Part shown: positions 6,690-14,360 of the stretch, piece after piece
How positions within the stretch are numbered: position 1 is the stretch's first letter
Layout: each line of letters starts with the position of its first letter
Source of the DNA: a virus
Length of the DNA: 21,845 bases
Reading direction: 5' to 3' (one strand)
Virus record (IMG/VR): IMGVR_UViG_3300046816_000127
Coordinates: 1 to 21,845 of that record
Program-made: the position numbers and the translations under genes
Notes under the pieces: model-generated
What the model was told of the DNA's origin: nothing
The model's input: the letters and a program-made list of their open reading frames with translations, nothing else
The model's database searches: none

Positions 6690-8068
6690 TGGCGCAGACG
6701 ATCCAGATCCTTCGCACGAATACCAACGTCGCGCCGACGACGCTCTTGCCCGGCGCGCTCTCGGCCGAGCTGGGACCGCAAACGAAGTTGTGGATCGGCT
6801 CGGGCAGCGGCAATCGGTTGCTGCTTTCGTCCGACCCCGCGGATGCGGCCGCGGCGGGCGGCGCGTATTTGAAGCTCGCGGGCGGAACGCTTACGGGACC
6901 ACTGGTCCTCGCGGCGGATCCGTCTCTCGCGCTCGGCGCGGCAACGAAGCAGTACACCGACGCCAAGGATGCGCTGCGCCTGGCGCTCACCGGCGGCGCG
7001 CTTTCGGGGCCTCTGACTTTAGCCGCGGACCCGTCAGCCAATCTCGGCGCGGCGACGAAGCAGTATGTCGACGCAGCCGCCGCGGCCTCAGCCGCGGCCG
7101 ATACGGTGATCCGTAATACCTATCTCGCGATCGCGGGCGGCACCCTCACCGGCGCGCTCACCTTAGCCGCGGACCCTGCCGCGGCGCTGCAAGCAGCGAC
7201 CCGGCAATACGTCGACGGCAAAGCCGGTGCGACGGTCGCGACGGCGGCGCCGAGCAGCCCCAAGCCGGGGCAGCTGTGGTGGGACGCGAACGGCGGGCAG
7301 CTCTACGTTTATTATGATGACGGCAACACGCAGCAATGGGTGCCCGCGTCGACCGTGCCCGGTCTCAGCGTGCCGATCGCCATTGCGCAAGGCGGCACGG
7401 GCGCGGTCACAGCGCCCGCAGCGCTGGTCAATCTCGGGATCATCGCGACCGCGCCGACGACGCAAAGCTTCACGGGCGGCAGCGGTACTTATACGACACC
7501 GGCAGGCGTCAAGTGGATCGAGGTTCATATCGTCGGCGGCGGTGGCGGCGGTGGTGGCTCAGGACAAGGCGGTGCCAGCATTGGCGGCAATGGCGGCAAT
7601 ACCACCTTCGGCGGCATGACGGCGGGCGGCGGCGGCGGCGGCAGCGGAGCGGGCGGCGCCGCGACCGCTACCACCGGGGTTGATTTTTTCGTCAACGCGG
7701 GCAGCGGTGGCTATCCTGCTTCCAACATCTCGCAGAGCGCGGGACAGGTCAAAGGCGGCGACGGCGGAAGCTCTTTTTATGGTGGCGCGGGTATGGCCGT
7801 GGTCGGATCGTTCGGCAACTTGGCGACCACCGGCAGCGGCAGCGGCGGCGCGGGTGGCGGCGCGACTACGGCAGCGCCCGGCACCGTGTTTACGGGCGGC
7901 GGCGGCGCGGCTGGCAGCTATGGCCGCAAGATCATCGGCAACCCTGCAGCAACCTATCCTTATGCCGTGGGCGCTCTCGGCGCGGGCGGCGCGGCAGGCA
8001 CCAACGGCTTCGCGGGCGGCAACGGCGGCAGCGGCTCGGTGCTCGTCATCGAGCATTATAACTACTGA
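6689..8068 (+). CDS. Tail fibre with LTG repeats and glycine-rich tip (459 aa)
   Basis: N-terminus (about 5-45): R-T-N-T...LLPGALSAEL...KLWIGSGSGN, a fibre head module also recognisable in the Ig-like gene downstream. Then three imperfect repeats (about 65-92, 102-128, 149-176) of GGTLTGPLTLAADP...ATKQYVDA. Then PGQLWWDANGGQLYVYY (193-209) and IAQGGTGAVTAPAALVNLG (232-250), both common in phage fibre shafts. The C-terminal 200 residues form a glycine-rich domain beginning YTTPAGVKWIEVHIVGG and closing GSVLVIEHYNY, matching the layout of Gly-rich fibre tips; such tips can carry host-range determinants. The role in receptor contact is inferred. Coupled to the preceding gene by TGATG. Confidence 0.85.
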   Translation: MAQTIQILRTNTNVAPTTLLPGALSAELGPQTKLWIGSGSGNRLLLSSDPADAAAAGGAYLKLAGGTLTGPLVLAADPSLALGAATKQYTDAKDALRLALTGGALSGPLTLAADPSANLGAATKQYVDAAAAASAAADTVIRNTYLAIAGGTLTGALTLAADPAAALQAATRQYVDGKAGATVATAAPSSPKPGQLWWDANGGQLYVYYDDGNTQQWVPASTVPGLSVPIAIAQGGTGAVTAPAALVNLGIIATAPTTQSFTGGSGTYTTPAGVKWIEVHIVGGGGGGGGSGQGGASIGGNGGNTTFGGMTAGGGGGGSGAGGAATATTGVDFFVNAGSGGYPASNISQSAGQVKGGDGGSSFYGGAGMAVVGSFGNLATTGSGSGGAGGGATTAAPGTVFTGGGGAAGSYGRKIIGNPAATYPYAVGALGAGGAAGTNGFAGGNGGSGSVLVIEHYNY

Positions 8069-8079
8069 GATATAGCGCT

Positions 8080-9057
8080 ATGGCCCTCGATTTCCCCAGC
8101 TCCCCGACCACCGGCCAGCTCTATACCGGCCCCGACGGCACGGTGTGGAAATGGGACGGCGCGAAGTGGGTGAGCGGCGTCACAACCGGCGTGCTCTCGG
8201 CGTCGCAGATGGACCTGGGCACGCGCCTCGCCGCGGCCGGGACCAAGCTCAACGCGCTGGGACCGACGACGTTCAACAACGGGCAAACAGCAGCAGCGAC
8301 CAACACCGCCTTGGACGCGGGCTTTAACGCGTATAACGGCGCAGCGACGGCTTGTGAGTGGGACTTGCCCGCGGCGATTGCGGGATCGTGTCTCACGATC
8401 TGCATAAATACCACGCCCGTCGTCACGACGATCCGTCCCGCTGGTACGGACATCATCGTCGCGCCAGGAAATGTCATCTACAATAGTTCTTCAGCACTGC
8501 TGACTATCCCTAATCTTCCGAAGGGTATGCGCGCAGCAATTACTTTTGCTGCCAGAAACACCACCTGGGACATCCTTTCAGTCTCGTCCGAGATTGCTGA
8601 GGCGATGGGCTGGGTCTCGCATCCGTATTGCGAAGCAACATATAACGGCCCCTCTGTCACGATTACCACTAGTACTTGGACGCACTTTAACTGTGATTTA
8701 GTGGTGCAAGACAGTCACGGCTGGTGGGACGCGGCAAATCATCGTTACAACCCGAAGCGCGCTGGCCGTTACCTGGCGACTTTTATTGCGGCGCTCGGGG
8801 ACACTCAGACTGGAAACTCCGTCGTTCAGGCGCAGTGCCAAATAACTCTTAACGGTGCGAACGGCGCTACCACTCAGATTGGCAGCAATGGTGTCACTAT
8901 GCTCGGTAACATTAATGCTTTGCCAGTGACGCACATTTTCACCATGAACGGATCGACGGATTATATAGACCTGTGGGTTTTAGTTATGTCAGCGGCAACG
9001 CCGACGCTGATCGGCAGTGGTCTTTCCCGGTTCACTGTCACCTATCTCGGGCCATGA
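8080..9057 (+). CDS. Receptor-binding-like tail protein, C1q-like C-terminus (325 aa)
   Basis: N-terminal module MALDFPSSPTTGQLYTGP...WKWDGAKWV (1-31) is a common fibre attachment segment. The middle (about 90-175) looks like a beta-rich spacer (a TIRPAGTDIIVAPGN segment is typical of phage appendage proteins). The C-terminal 130 residues (about 195-325), with a NPKRAGRYLATF-type strand and a closing SRFTVTYLGP, resemble trimeric C1q/TNF-like jelly-roll domains found at fibre tips. DNA from about 8460 to 9050 is visibly richer in A/T than its neighbours, suggesting exchange of the tip. Only a weak ribosome site is visible before 8080. The next gene starts inside its stop codon (ATGA). Confidence 0.72.
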   Translation: MALDFPSSPTTGQLYTGPDGTVWKWDGAKWVSGVTTGVLSASQMDLGTRLAAAGTKLNALGPTTFNNGQTAAATNTALDAGFNAYNGAATACEWDLPAAIAGSCLTICINTTPVVTTIRPAGTDIIVAPGNVIYNSSSALLTIPNLPKGMRAAITFAARNTTWDILSVSSEIAEAMGWVSHPYCEATYNGPSVTITTSTWTHFNCDLVVQDSHGWWDAANHRYNPKRAGRYLATFIAALGDTQTGNSVVQAQCQITLNGANGATTQIGSNGVTMLGNINALPVTHIFTMNGSTDYIDLWVLVMSAATPTLIGSGLSRFTVTYLGP

Positions 9058-9296
9058 CCATCATGGCTCAGCCCTTCAATCCAACCGATCGGCTCACCGT
9101 CACGCTCGAAGCGCAGCAATGGAACCAGGTGCTCGCGGCGCTGGGCGAGGGGCCTTTCCGCGTCGTCAATCCGATCATCCAGGCGCTGCACGATCAGCTC
9201 TATGCGCAGCAAGCCGAATATGAACAGCTCTGTGCGAAGCAAGCTGAACCCATACAGCGCAGCGACAACGTCCTTTCGATGGAGGTCGGTCAGTGA
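9054..9296 (+). CDS. Small fibre-block accessory protein of unknown function (80 aa)
   Basis: Starts at ATG 9054 in an ATGA overlap with the fibre gene's stop; a second in-frame ATG at 9063 is possible. The sequence has a hydrophobic-helical middle (AQQWNQVLAALGEGPFRVV) followed by a Gln/Glu-rich helix (DQLYAQQAEYEQLCAKQ). Small proteins of this kind, with an AQQWN..L..L..GP motif, often lie beside phage fibre genes, but I know no function; a fibre chaperone or assembly role is a guess from position. It overlaps the next start by GTGA. Confidence 0.75.
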   Translation: MTIMAQPFNPTDRLTVTLEAQQWNQVLAALGEGPFRVVNPIIQALHDQLYAQQAEYEQLCAKQAEPIQRSDNVLSMEVGQ

Positions 9297-9742
9297 GCGT
9301 TGATCCCGAAACCGTTATATTGATGTCGACGTATCGCGTCGGCTTCATCCCGCCCAAGCGCGGCAGCCTCGCCCCCGGCGAGCTTTATATCGAGCTGGTG
9401 CCGCCCGCAGGCGGCGGCATGCCGCGGATGTGGGTCGGCGCGATCGATGCGACCGGCGATATCGCGCTGCTGGTCCCGGAAGTCGCGGCGCCGATCAACC
9501 TCGACGTGCCGCTCGTCTATCAGGAAGGCGCCGAGGCGAAGACCACCGACGGCAACTGGATCGGCGAGCCGACAGCTTACGCCTATCAGTGGCAGCTCGA
9601 CGGCGCCGATGTCGGCGACGGCACGAACATTTACACCGTTCTTCCGGAGGACGCAGGCAAGAGCCTTCTTTGCATTGTCTCGGCCACCAATGCGGACGGC
9701 ACGACAGCGGCCCCGCCCTCGAACGCGATCGTTCTCGTCTGA
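9293..9742 (+). CDS. Ig-like domain virion protein (149 aa)
   Basis: Starts at GTG 9293 (GTGA overlap) with a strong GGAGGT 6 nt upstream, which decides the start. The N-terminus (about 14-50) carries PPKRGSLAPGELYIELVP...MWVG, the same head module as in the 459-aa fibre. The C-terminal half (about 92-149) matches a bacterial/phage Ig-like domain: YAYQWQLDGADVGDGTNIY, EDAGKSLLCIVSATNADG and a terminal SNAIVLV strand. Ig-like domains decorate tail and head proteins and can bind surface polysaccharides weakly. It probably sits on a fibre or baseplate through the shared N-terminal module. Confidence 0.78.
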   Translation: MSVDPETVILMSTYRVGFIPPKRGSLAPGELYIELVPPAGGGMPRMWVGAIDATGDIALLVPEVAAPINLDVPLVYQEGAEAKTTDGNWIGEPTAYAYQWQLDGADVGDGTNIYTVLPEDAGKSLLCIVSATNADGTTAAPPSNAIVLV

Positions 9743-9754
9743 AGGAGCAAAGCG

Positions 9755-9928
9755 ATGCCCGATCCGAAACGCTCTGAGCCGGAGCCGCGGCAGCACACCG
9801 CGCCAGCACCGCAAGTCGTGCCTCCCGCGCCTTATGCCACCCCGGCGTTGATGCGCGTGCATCGGCAAGCATACCGCGACTACATCGCTGCCGGTGGCAC
9901 CCCGATGACCGACACCCCGCCAGCCTAG
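9755..9928 (+). CDS. Small proline-rich protein of unknown function (57 aa)
   Basis: ATG at 9755 follows a strong AAGGAG at good spacing and ends at TAG 9926-9928. The sequence begins MPDPKRSEPEPRQH, is Pro/Ala rich, and has a short helix VHRQAYRDYIAAGGTP. It is below the length usually kept by gene callers. It lies between the Ig-like gene and another proline-rich small gene; together they could be short structural or regulatory peptides. Function unknown. Confidence 0.62.
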   Translation: MPDPKRSEPEPRQHTAPAPQVVPPAPYATPALMRVHRQAYRDYIAAGGTPMTDTPPA

Positions 9929-9939
9929 GAGTGAGTGCT

Positions 9940-10200
9940 ATGCCCGAGCCGACCCCGACGCCGAACCCGAGCGATCCCCCGCATATCCCGCAGCCGGTGA
10001 GCAACCCGCCTTACATCCCGCCGGTGACGCCGGGACAAGACGTGCCGCCGCCTGCTCCTGCGCCGTCGGCTCCTGTTCCCGCTGCTGAGCCCAAGCATGA
10101 GCCGGAGCCCAAGCATGAGCCGGAGCCCGAGCCCGAGCACACGACGCGCGCGCGCCCGCATGAAACGCACACGTCGCGGGGGCCGCTGCACCGCAAATGA
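9940..10200 (+). CDS. Proline-rich small protein with KHEPEP repeats (86 aa)
   Basis: ATG at 9940 is 8 nt from GGAG (9928-9931); the in-frame GTG at 9931 would sit on top of that ribosome site. The protein is nearly all Pro, Glu, Ala and Thr with EPKHEPEPKHEPEPEPEH, ending in a basic TRARPHETHTSRG...K tail. It is very probably disordered. Its stop overlaps the TerL start (ATGA), so it may couple TerL translation. Position upstream of TerL and a basic C-terminus could hint at a packaging accessory role, but there is no domain evidence. Confidence 0.68.
   Translation: MPEPTPTPNPSDPPHIPQPVSNPPYIPPVTPGQDVPPPAPAPSAPVPAAEPKHEPEPKHEPEPEPEHTTRARPHETHTSRGPLHRK
10090..10125 (+). repeat. Two 18-bp tandem repeats encoding PKHEPE
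   Basis: CCCAAGCATGAGCCGGAG occurs at 10090-10107 and again at 10108-10125, followed by the shortened CCCGAGCCCGAG. It is in frame within the proline-rich gene. Confidence 0.9.
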
Positions 10201-11771
10201 CGCCGGATCTCGTCCGTTACGAAACCACCTTAAAGCGCCTCATTGCGGTGACGGACGCCGAGACCAGCATGCTCGCGTTCACCAAGCTGATGATGCCGAA
10301 CCCGAACCATGCCGATGATCCCGATTTCTCGCGCTATGAGGTGCAGCGCTTTCACGAAGTGATCTGCGCCGCGCTCGAAGAACTCGAAGCCGGGCGCATC
10401 CGGCGTTTGATCATCAATCTGCCGCCGCGGCACGGCAAGACGCAGCTCGCGTCGAAGATGTTCACGGCGTGGTTTGCGGGCAAGCACCCCGAGCTGAGCG
10501 TCATCTTCGGGACTTACAACGAGAAATTCTCCCAGGACATCGGCCGCGCCGTGCGCGATATCATGCTGAGCCCCGCCTATGCGCAGGTCTTCCCGCAAAC
10601 CGCGCTCAAATCCGACAGCAAAGCCAGCGACCGGCTTGAGACCAACGCGGGCGGCATCCTCGCCTTTGTCGGCCGCGGCGGGACCACGACCGGCCGCGGC
10701 GGTGATCTGCTGTGCATCGACGACCCGATCAAAGACCGCATGGAAGCCGACAGCCCGACCATTCGCGACACGCTCTGGACGTGGTTCACGCAAGTCATCG
10801 CGTCGCGGCTCATGGATGAGACCGGCCGCATCATGCTGATCCAGACGCGCTGGCATCAGGACGATCTGATCGGTCGGCTCACCGATCCGCATAATACCTA
10901 CTACGACCCCGAGGAAGCGGCCGAATGGCATATTATCGACCTTCCCGCCTTGGCTTTCGACGACGGCAAGGACCCTTTGCATCGCCAAGTCAACGAGCCT
11001 TTATGGCCTGGCCGTTTCGGCAAATCCTATCTGCAATCGCTGCAGCGTCGCGACGTGCGTGGCTTCAGCGCGCTCTATCAAGGGCGGCCGAGCCCGGCAG
11101 GCGGGACCTTTTTTAGCGTCGACTGGCTGCACACGTATCGCCCCAACGATCTGCCCGCCAACCTTCGCTGCTACGCCGCATCCGATCATGCGGTCGCGCT
11201 CAAGCAAGGCTCGGACAAGACCTGCCTGATGATGATCGGCGTCGATAAGGAAGACACGATCTGGGTGCTGCCGGATCTCGTGTGGCGGCAGATGACGGCC
11301 GAGCAGACGGTCGAGAGCATGCTGCGCATGATGAAGCTGCATAAGCCCCTCTTTTGGTGGGCCGAGCGCGGTCATATCTCGAAATCGCTGGGGCCTTTCC
11401 TCCGCAAGCGCATGCTTGAGACGCACACTTTTTGCTCGCTCATCGAGATGCAGCCGATCGCCGACAAGCAGACCCGCGCGCAGAGCATTCAGGGCCGTCT
11501 CTCCATGAACCGCGTGCGCTTCCCCGAGCGCGCGCCGTGGTGGCCTGCGGCGCGGGACCAGCTCTTGAAGTTCCCTTACGACGCGCATGACGATTTCGTC
11601 GACACGCTGGCCTATATCGGGCTTGGGCTCACTTTGCAGGTCTCGGCAAGCGAGGCGCGCAAAGGGGACCAGGACAACAAGCCGCTGGAGAACACCTATG
11701 GCTGGCTCAAGATGCAGCGGGACCAGGCCGAAAAGAGCGTGAAACTCGGCTTTGGTAGTGGAGGCTGGTGA
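10197..11771 (+). CDS. terL: Terminase large subunit (ATPase and nuclease)
   Basis: Motor that packages DNA into the procapsid and cuts it. ATPase domain: Walker A PPRHGKT (76-82), the usual variant in this family; Walker B LLCIDDP (171-177); coupling motif QTRWH (216-220). The RNase H-like nuclease domain has candidate acidic residues Asp330 in AASDHA, Glu390 in WAERG, and Asp465/466/469 in AHDDFVDTLAY. The 524-residue length is normal. Starts at ATG 10197 in an ATGA overlap. It opens the head-gene series, directly followed by a two-TM small protein and the portal. The packaging type (headful or cohesive end) cannot be read from this sequence. Confidence 0.95.
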   Translation: MTPDLVRYETTLKRLIAVTDAETSMLAFTKLMMPNPNHADDPDFSRYEVQRFHEVICAALEELEAGRIRRLIINLPPRHGKTQLASKMFTAWFAGKHPELSVIFGTYNEKFSQDIGRAVRDIMLSPAYAQVFPQTALKSDSKASDRLETNAGGILAFVGRGGTTTGRGGDLLCIDDPIKDRMEADSPTIRDTLWTWFTQVIASRLMDETGRIMLIQTRWHQDDLIGRLTDPHNTYYDPEEAAEWHIIDLPALAFDDGKDPLHRQVNEPLWPGRFGKSYLQSLQRRDVRGFSALYQGRPSPAGGTFFSVDWLHTYRPNDLPANLRCYAASDHAVALKQGSDKTCLMMIGVDKEDTIWVLPDLVWRQMTAEQTVESMLRMMKLHKPLFWWAERGHISKSLGPFLRKRMLETHTFCSLIEMQPIADKQTRAQSIQGRLSMNRVRFPERAPWWPAARDQLLKFPYDAHDDFVDTLAYIGLGLTLQVSASEARKGDQDNKPLENTYGWLKMQRDQAEKSVKLGFGSGGW

Positions 11772-11932
11772 TGATCCTGCAAATCCTTTTCGTGGTGGAT
11801 ATGTTTCTTTGGTTTCTCTCCTGCCTGCCCGTGCCGCAAATGGCGCCTTACGGCTGGGCCAGCAACTGGCTCGCGTTCATCGCTGTGCTGCTGCTCGGGT
11901 TGTTCTTGTTCATGCCTGCCTTTCGCGCGTGA
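11771..11932 (+). CDS. Small membrane protein with two TM helices (53 aa)
   Basis: ATG at 11771 overlaps the TerL stop (TGATGA); ends TGA 11930-11932. Begins MILQILFVVDMFLWFLSCLP, then a short loop with PQMAPYGWASN, then LAFIAVLLLGLFLFMPAF and a basic end. Two hydrophobic segments with a short turn would fit a class II-like holin, but also many other small membrane proteins; no lysin is near. Found by reading the gap between TerL and portal. Portal starts 7 nt downstream, behind GAGAGGT. Confidence 0.72.
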   Translation: MILQILFVVDMFLWFLSCLPVPQMAPYGWASNWLAFIAVLLLGLFLFMPAFRA

Positions 11933-11939
11933 GAGGTAG

Positions 11940-14360
11940 ATGCCGAAAGTAGGAGTTCCGCCACCCTCCAATCTGGGCGCAGCCGGTGCGGCCCCGCCGG
12001 GTATGGGCGGCCCGCCACCGCAGCAGCCGGGTGGAATGCCGCCGGGCATGCCGCCGCTCGATCCGACGCCAGCGACGATCAACCCGGCGCTGGCGCAGTC
12101 GCAGAACAAATTCATCCAGCGCGATGCGCCGGAGCCCGACGAGCCCCGGCGCAAGCTGGTCAAGCGCTGGCAGGATCGCGTCAAGCGCGCGCGCAAGCAT
12201 TGGCGCGTGCCCTTCCGGCGCATGCGCGAGAACGAGGAATTTTGCGAAGGCCGCCAATGGCCGGAGCTGCAGAAATCGGAGAAGCGTGACGATCGCTATG
12301 TCGCGAACATCTGCATCCGGCATGTGCTGCAGCGCACCGCGGAACTCTACCCCAACAACCCGACGATGCAGGCCAAGATCAAGGAGAAGCTGCTCGCGCA
12401 GAATTGGGACGGCAGCAGTCAGCAACTCGGGCAAGCGCAGCAGAAGATGGCGATGGCGATGCAGGCGGGCGTCCCGCCCGATCCCGAGAGCGCGGCCATC
12501 ATGCAGGACGCCGCGCAGGTCAAGCAATGGCATGAGATGATGACGCGGGTCGGCAAGACCCTTGAGCTGCTTTACGAGTACAACATCGGCGAGCAGACGC
12601 ACAGCTTCAAAGGCTCGATGAAGATGACGATCCGGCGCGCGATCGTCACCGGCGTCGGCTATGTCAAGCTCGGCTTCCAGCGTGCGATGAAGCTCAGCCC
12701 GGAGATCGAGCATCGCATCGCCGATATGAGCGAGCGCCTTGCCAATATCGAGCGCCTGGCCGCCGATCTCAGCGACGAGGAAATCGACAAGGACAGCGCC
12801 GACGCCGAGGAATTGAAGCTCGCGATCCAAAGCCTCACCGCAGAGGCGCAGCTGATCGTGCGCGAGGGCCTGACCTTCGATTACCCGGACAGCACCGCGA
12901 TCATTCCCGACACGCGGTGCCGGACCTTGCGGGGATTTCTCGGCGCCGATTGGGTGGCGCAGGAATACCTGCTGACCGAGGACGAGATCGAAGAAATCTA
13001 CATGGTCGACATCGGGACCAGCTACACCGCTTATAACGAGGACGGTCAGAGCCGCGGCTACGAGCCCGGCTCCGAGCAGCGCAGTTACGCGGCGGGCGAT
13101 CCGCATAGCGGCGGCCGCGACAGCGATGGTCCGGCCTCGCTGGCTTGCGTGTGGGAGATCTACAATCGCAAGGACGGCTCGGTTTACATCGTCTGCGACG
13201 GCTATCCCGATTTCCTGCAGGAGCCGAACCCGCCCGAGGCCGAGATCACGCGCTTTTGGCCGTGGTTCGCGGTCACGCTCAACGAGGGCTATGACGAGAA
13301 GACGCTCTTTCCGCAGAGCGATATCGATCTGATCCGCGACATGCAGCTGGAACTCAACCGCGCGCGCCAGGGCTTGCGCGAGCATCGCCGCGCCAACCGG
13401 CCCAAGGTCGCGGTCGCGGCGGGGCTCCTTGAGGAAGCCGATCTCGACAAGCTGCGCACGCATCCCGCCAACGCCTTGCTCGAACTCAACGCGCTGGCGC
13501 CCGGCCAGAAGATCGACGACGTGCTGCAGGTCATCAAGATGCCGGGGATCGACAGCGCGGTCTACGACACGCAGCCGGTCTTCGAGGACGTCTTGCGGGT
13601 CCTGGGCTCGGACCAGGCCGATCAGGGGACCACGTCGAGCGCGACCGCGACCGAGGTCTCGGTCGCGCAGTTCTCGCAGAACACCGATCTCAGCTCGACC
13701 ATCGATGACATCAACGACGTGATGACGGAGCTGGCCCAAGCCGCCTCTCAGGTCCTGGTCCTCAACGTCAGCCAGCAGACCGTGGTCCGGGTGGTCGGTC
13801 CCGGCGCCGTGTGGCCGCAGCTCAATAAACAGATGGTTGCGGATAACATCTGGCTTGAGGTCGACGTCGGCGCCAACGGACCGCCGAACCGGCAGCAAGA
13901 CGTGCAGGTGCTGACGCAGCTCGTGCCGCTCCTGCAGCGCATTCCCGGGATCTCGCCCGAGTGGCTGGCGCGGCAGCTGATCCGCCGCATGGGCGACGAC
14001 ATCGATATCAGCGAGGCTTTCGCCGAAGGCGTGCCGAGCATGGAAGCGCTGAACCAGCTAATGTCGAAGCCGCCTGCCGCGCCTGGAGCGGCTGGCGGAC
14101 CGCCGGGACCAGAGGGTCCTACCGGCGCCGGTCGCGGTCCGCCGCGGCCGCCGGGACCGGGTTCGGACCCGAACGCGCAAGGACCGGCTGGGGCCAATCC
14201 CGCAGCTGCAACCAATGCGATGACTGGTCCCGGCACCGCCGGTCCGTTGGGGCCCAGAGTGCCGCCGCTGCAGATCTACGGCCGTAACGGCAATCGTCCC
14301 GGCACCGGCGGCGGCATGCCGCGCGGCGCGATGGGTAATCCCGGGATGCCAACGCCATGA
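11940..14360 (+). CDS. Portal protein, podovirus type
   Basis: Dodecameric ring at the capsid vertex through which DNA enters and to which the adaptor binds. The 806-residue length matches large podoviral portals. Features: a Pro/Gly-rich N-terminus (1-50); a basic helical start RRKLVKRWQDRVKRARKHW and FCEGRQWPE; the core with FDYPDSTAIIPDTRCRTLRG, the WEIYNRKDGSVY strand and a long helical stem around IDLIRDMQLELNRARQGLREHRRANRP; a TSSATATEVSVA segment typical of portals; and a Gly-Pro-rich, collagen-like C-terminal tail (about 705-806). Start ATG 11940 with GAGAGGT upstream. The long low-complexity ends are unusual. Next gene starts within its stop (ATGA). Confidence 0.9.
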   Translation: MPKVGVPPPSNLGAAGAAPPGMGGPPPQQPGGMPPGMPPLDPTPATINPALAQSQNKFIQRDAPEPDEPRRKLVKRWQDRVKRARKHWRVPFRRMRENEEFCEGRQWPELQKSEKRDDRYVANICIRHVLQRTAELYPNNPTMQAKIKEKLLAQNWDGSSQQLGQAQQKMAMAMQAGVPPDPESAAIMQDAAQVKQWHEMMTRVGKTLELLYEYNIGEQTHSFKGSMKMTIRRAIVTGVGYVKLGFQRAMKLSPEIEHRIADMSERLANIERLAADLSDEEIDKDSADAEELKLAIQSLTAEAQLIVREGLTFDYPDSTAIIPDTRCRTLRGFLGADWVAQEYLLTEDEIEEIYMVDIGTSYTAYNEDGQSRGYEPGSEQRSYAAGDPHSGGRDSDGPASLACVWEIYNRKDGSVYIVCDGYPDFLQEPNPPEAEITRFWPWFAVTLNEGYDEKTLFPQSDIDLIRDMQLELNRARQGLREHRRANRPKVAVAAGLLEEADLDKLRTHPANALLELNALAPGQKIDDVLQVIKMPGIDSAVYDTQPVFEDVLRVLGSDQADQGTTSSATATEVSVAQFSQNTDLSSTIDDINDVMTELAQAASQVLVLNVSQQTVVRVVGPGAVWPQLNKQMVADNIWLEVDVGANGPPNRQQDVQVLTQLVPLLQRIPGISPEWLARQLIRRMGDDIDISEAFAEGVPSMEALNQLMSKPPAAPGAAGGPPGPEGPTGAGRGPPRPPGPGSDPNAQGPAGANPAAATNAMTGPGTAGPLGPRVPPLQIYGRNGNRPGTGGGMPRGAMGNPGMPTP

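Noticed and set aside
6249-8068. The 146-aa and 459-aa fibre proteins as one gene broken by a frameshift
   Set aside because: The second begins with its own complete fibre head module at the TGATG overlap, so two genes are the simpler reading; no slippery sequence was seen.
8080-9057. Diversity-generating retroelement target in the receptor-binding gene
   Set aside because: No reverse transcriptase, no template repeat and no C-type lectin ending were found; the variation signal is compositional, not adenine-specific.
11910-13898. A 662-codon open frame antisense to the portal gene
   Set aside because: The + strand frame encodes a clear portal protein. The antisense frame is rich in Arg, Leu, Asp and His with no motif, as expected from GC3-biased coding DNA.
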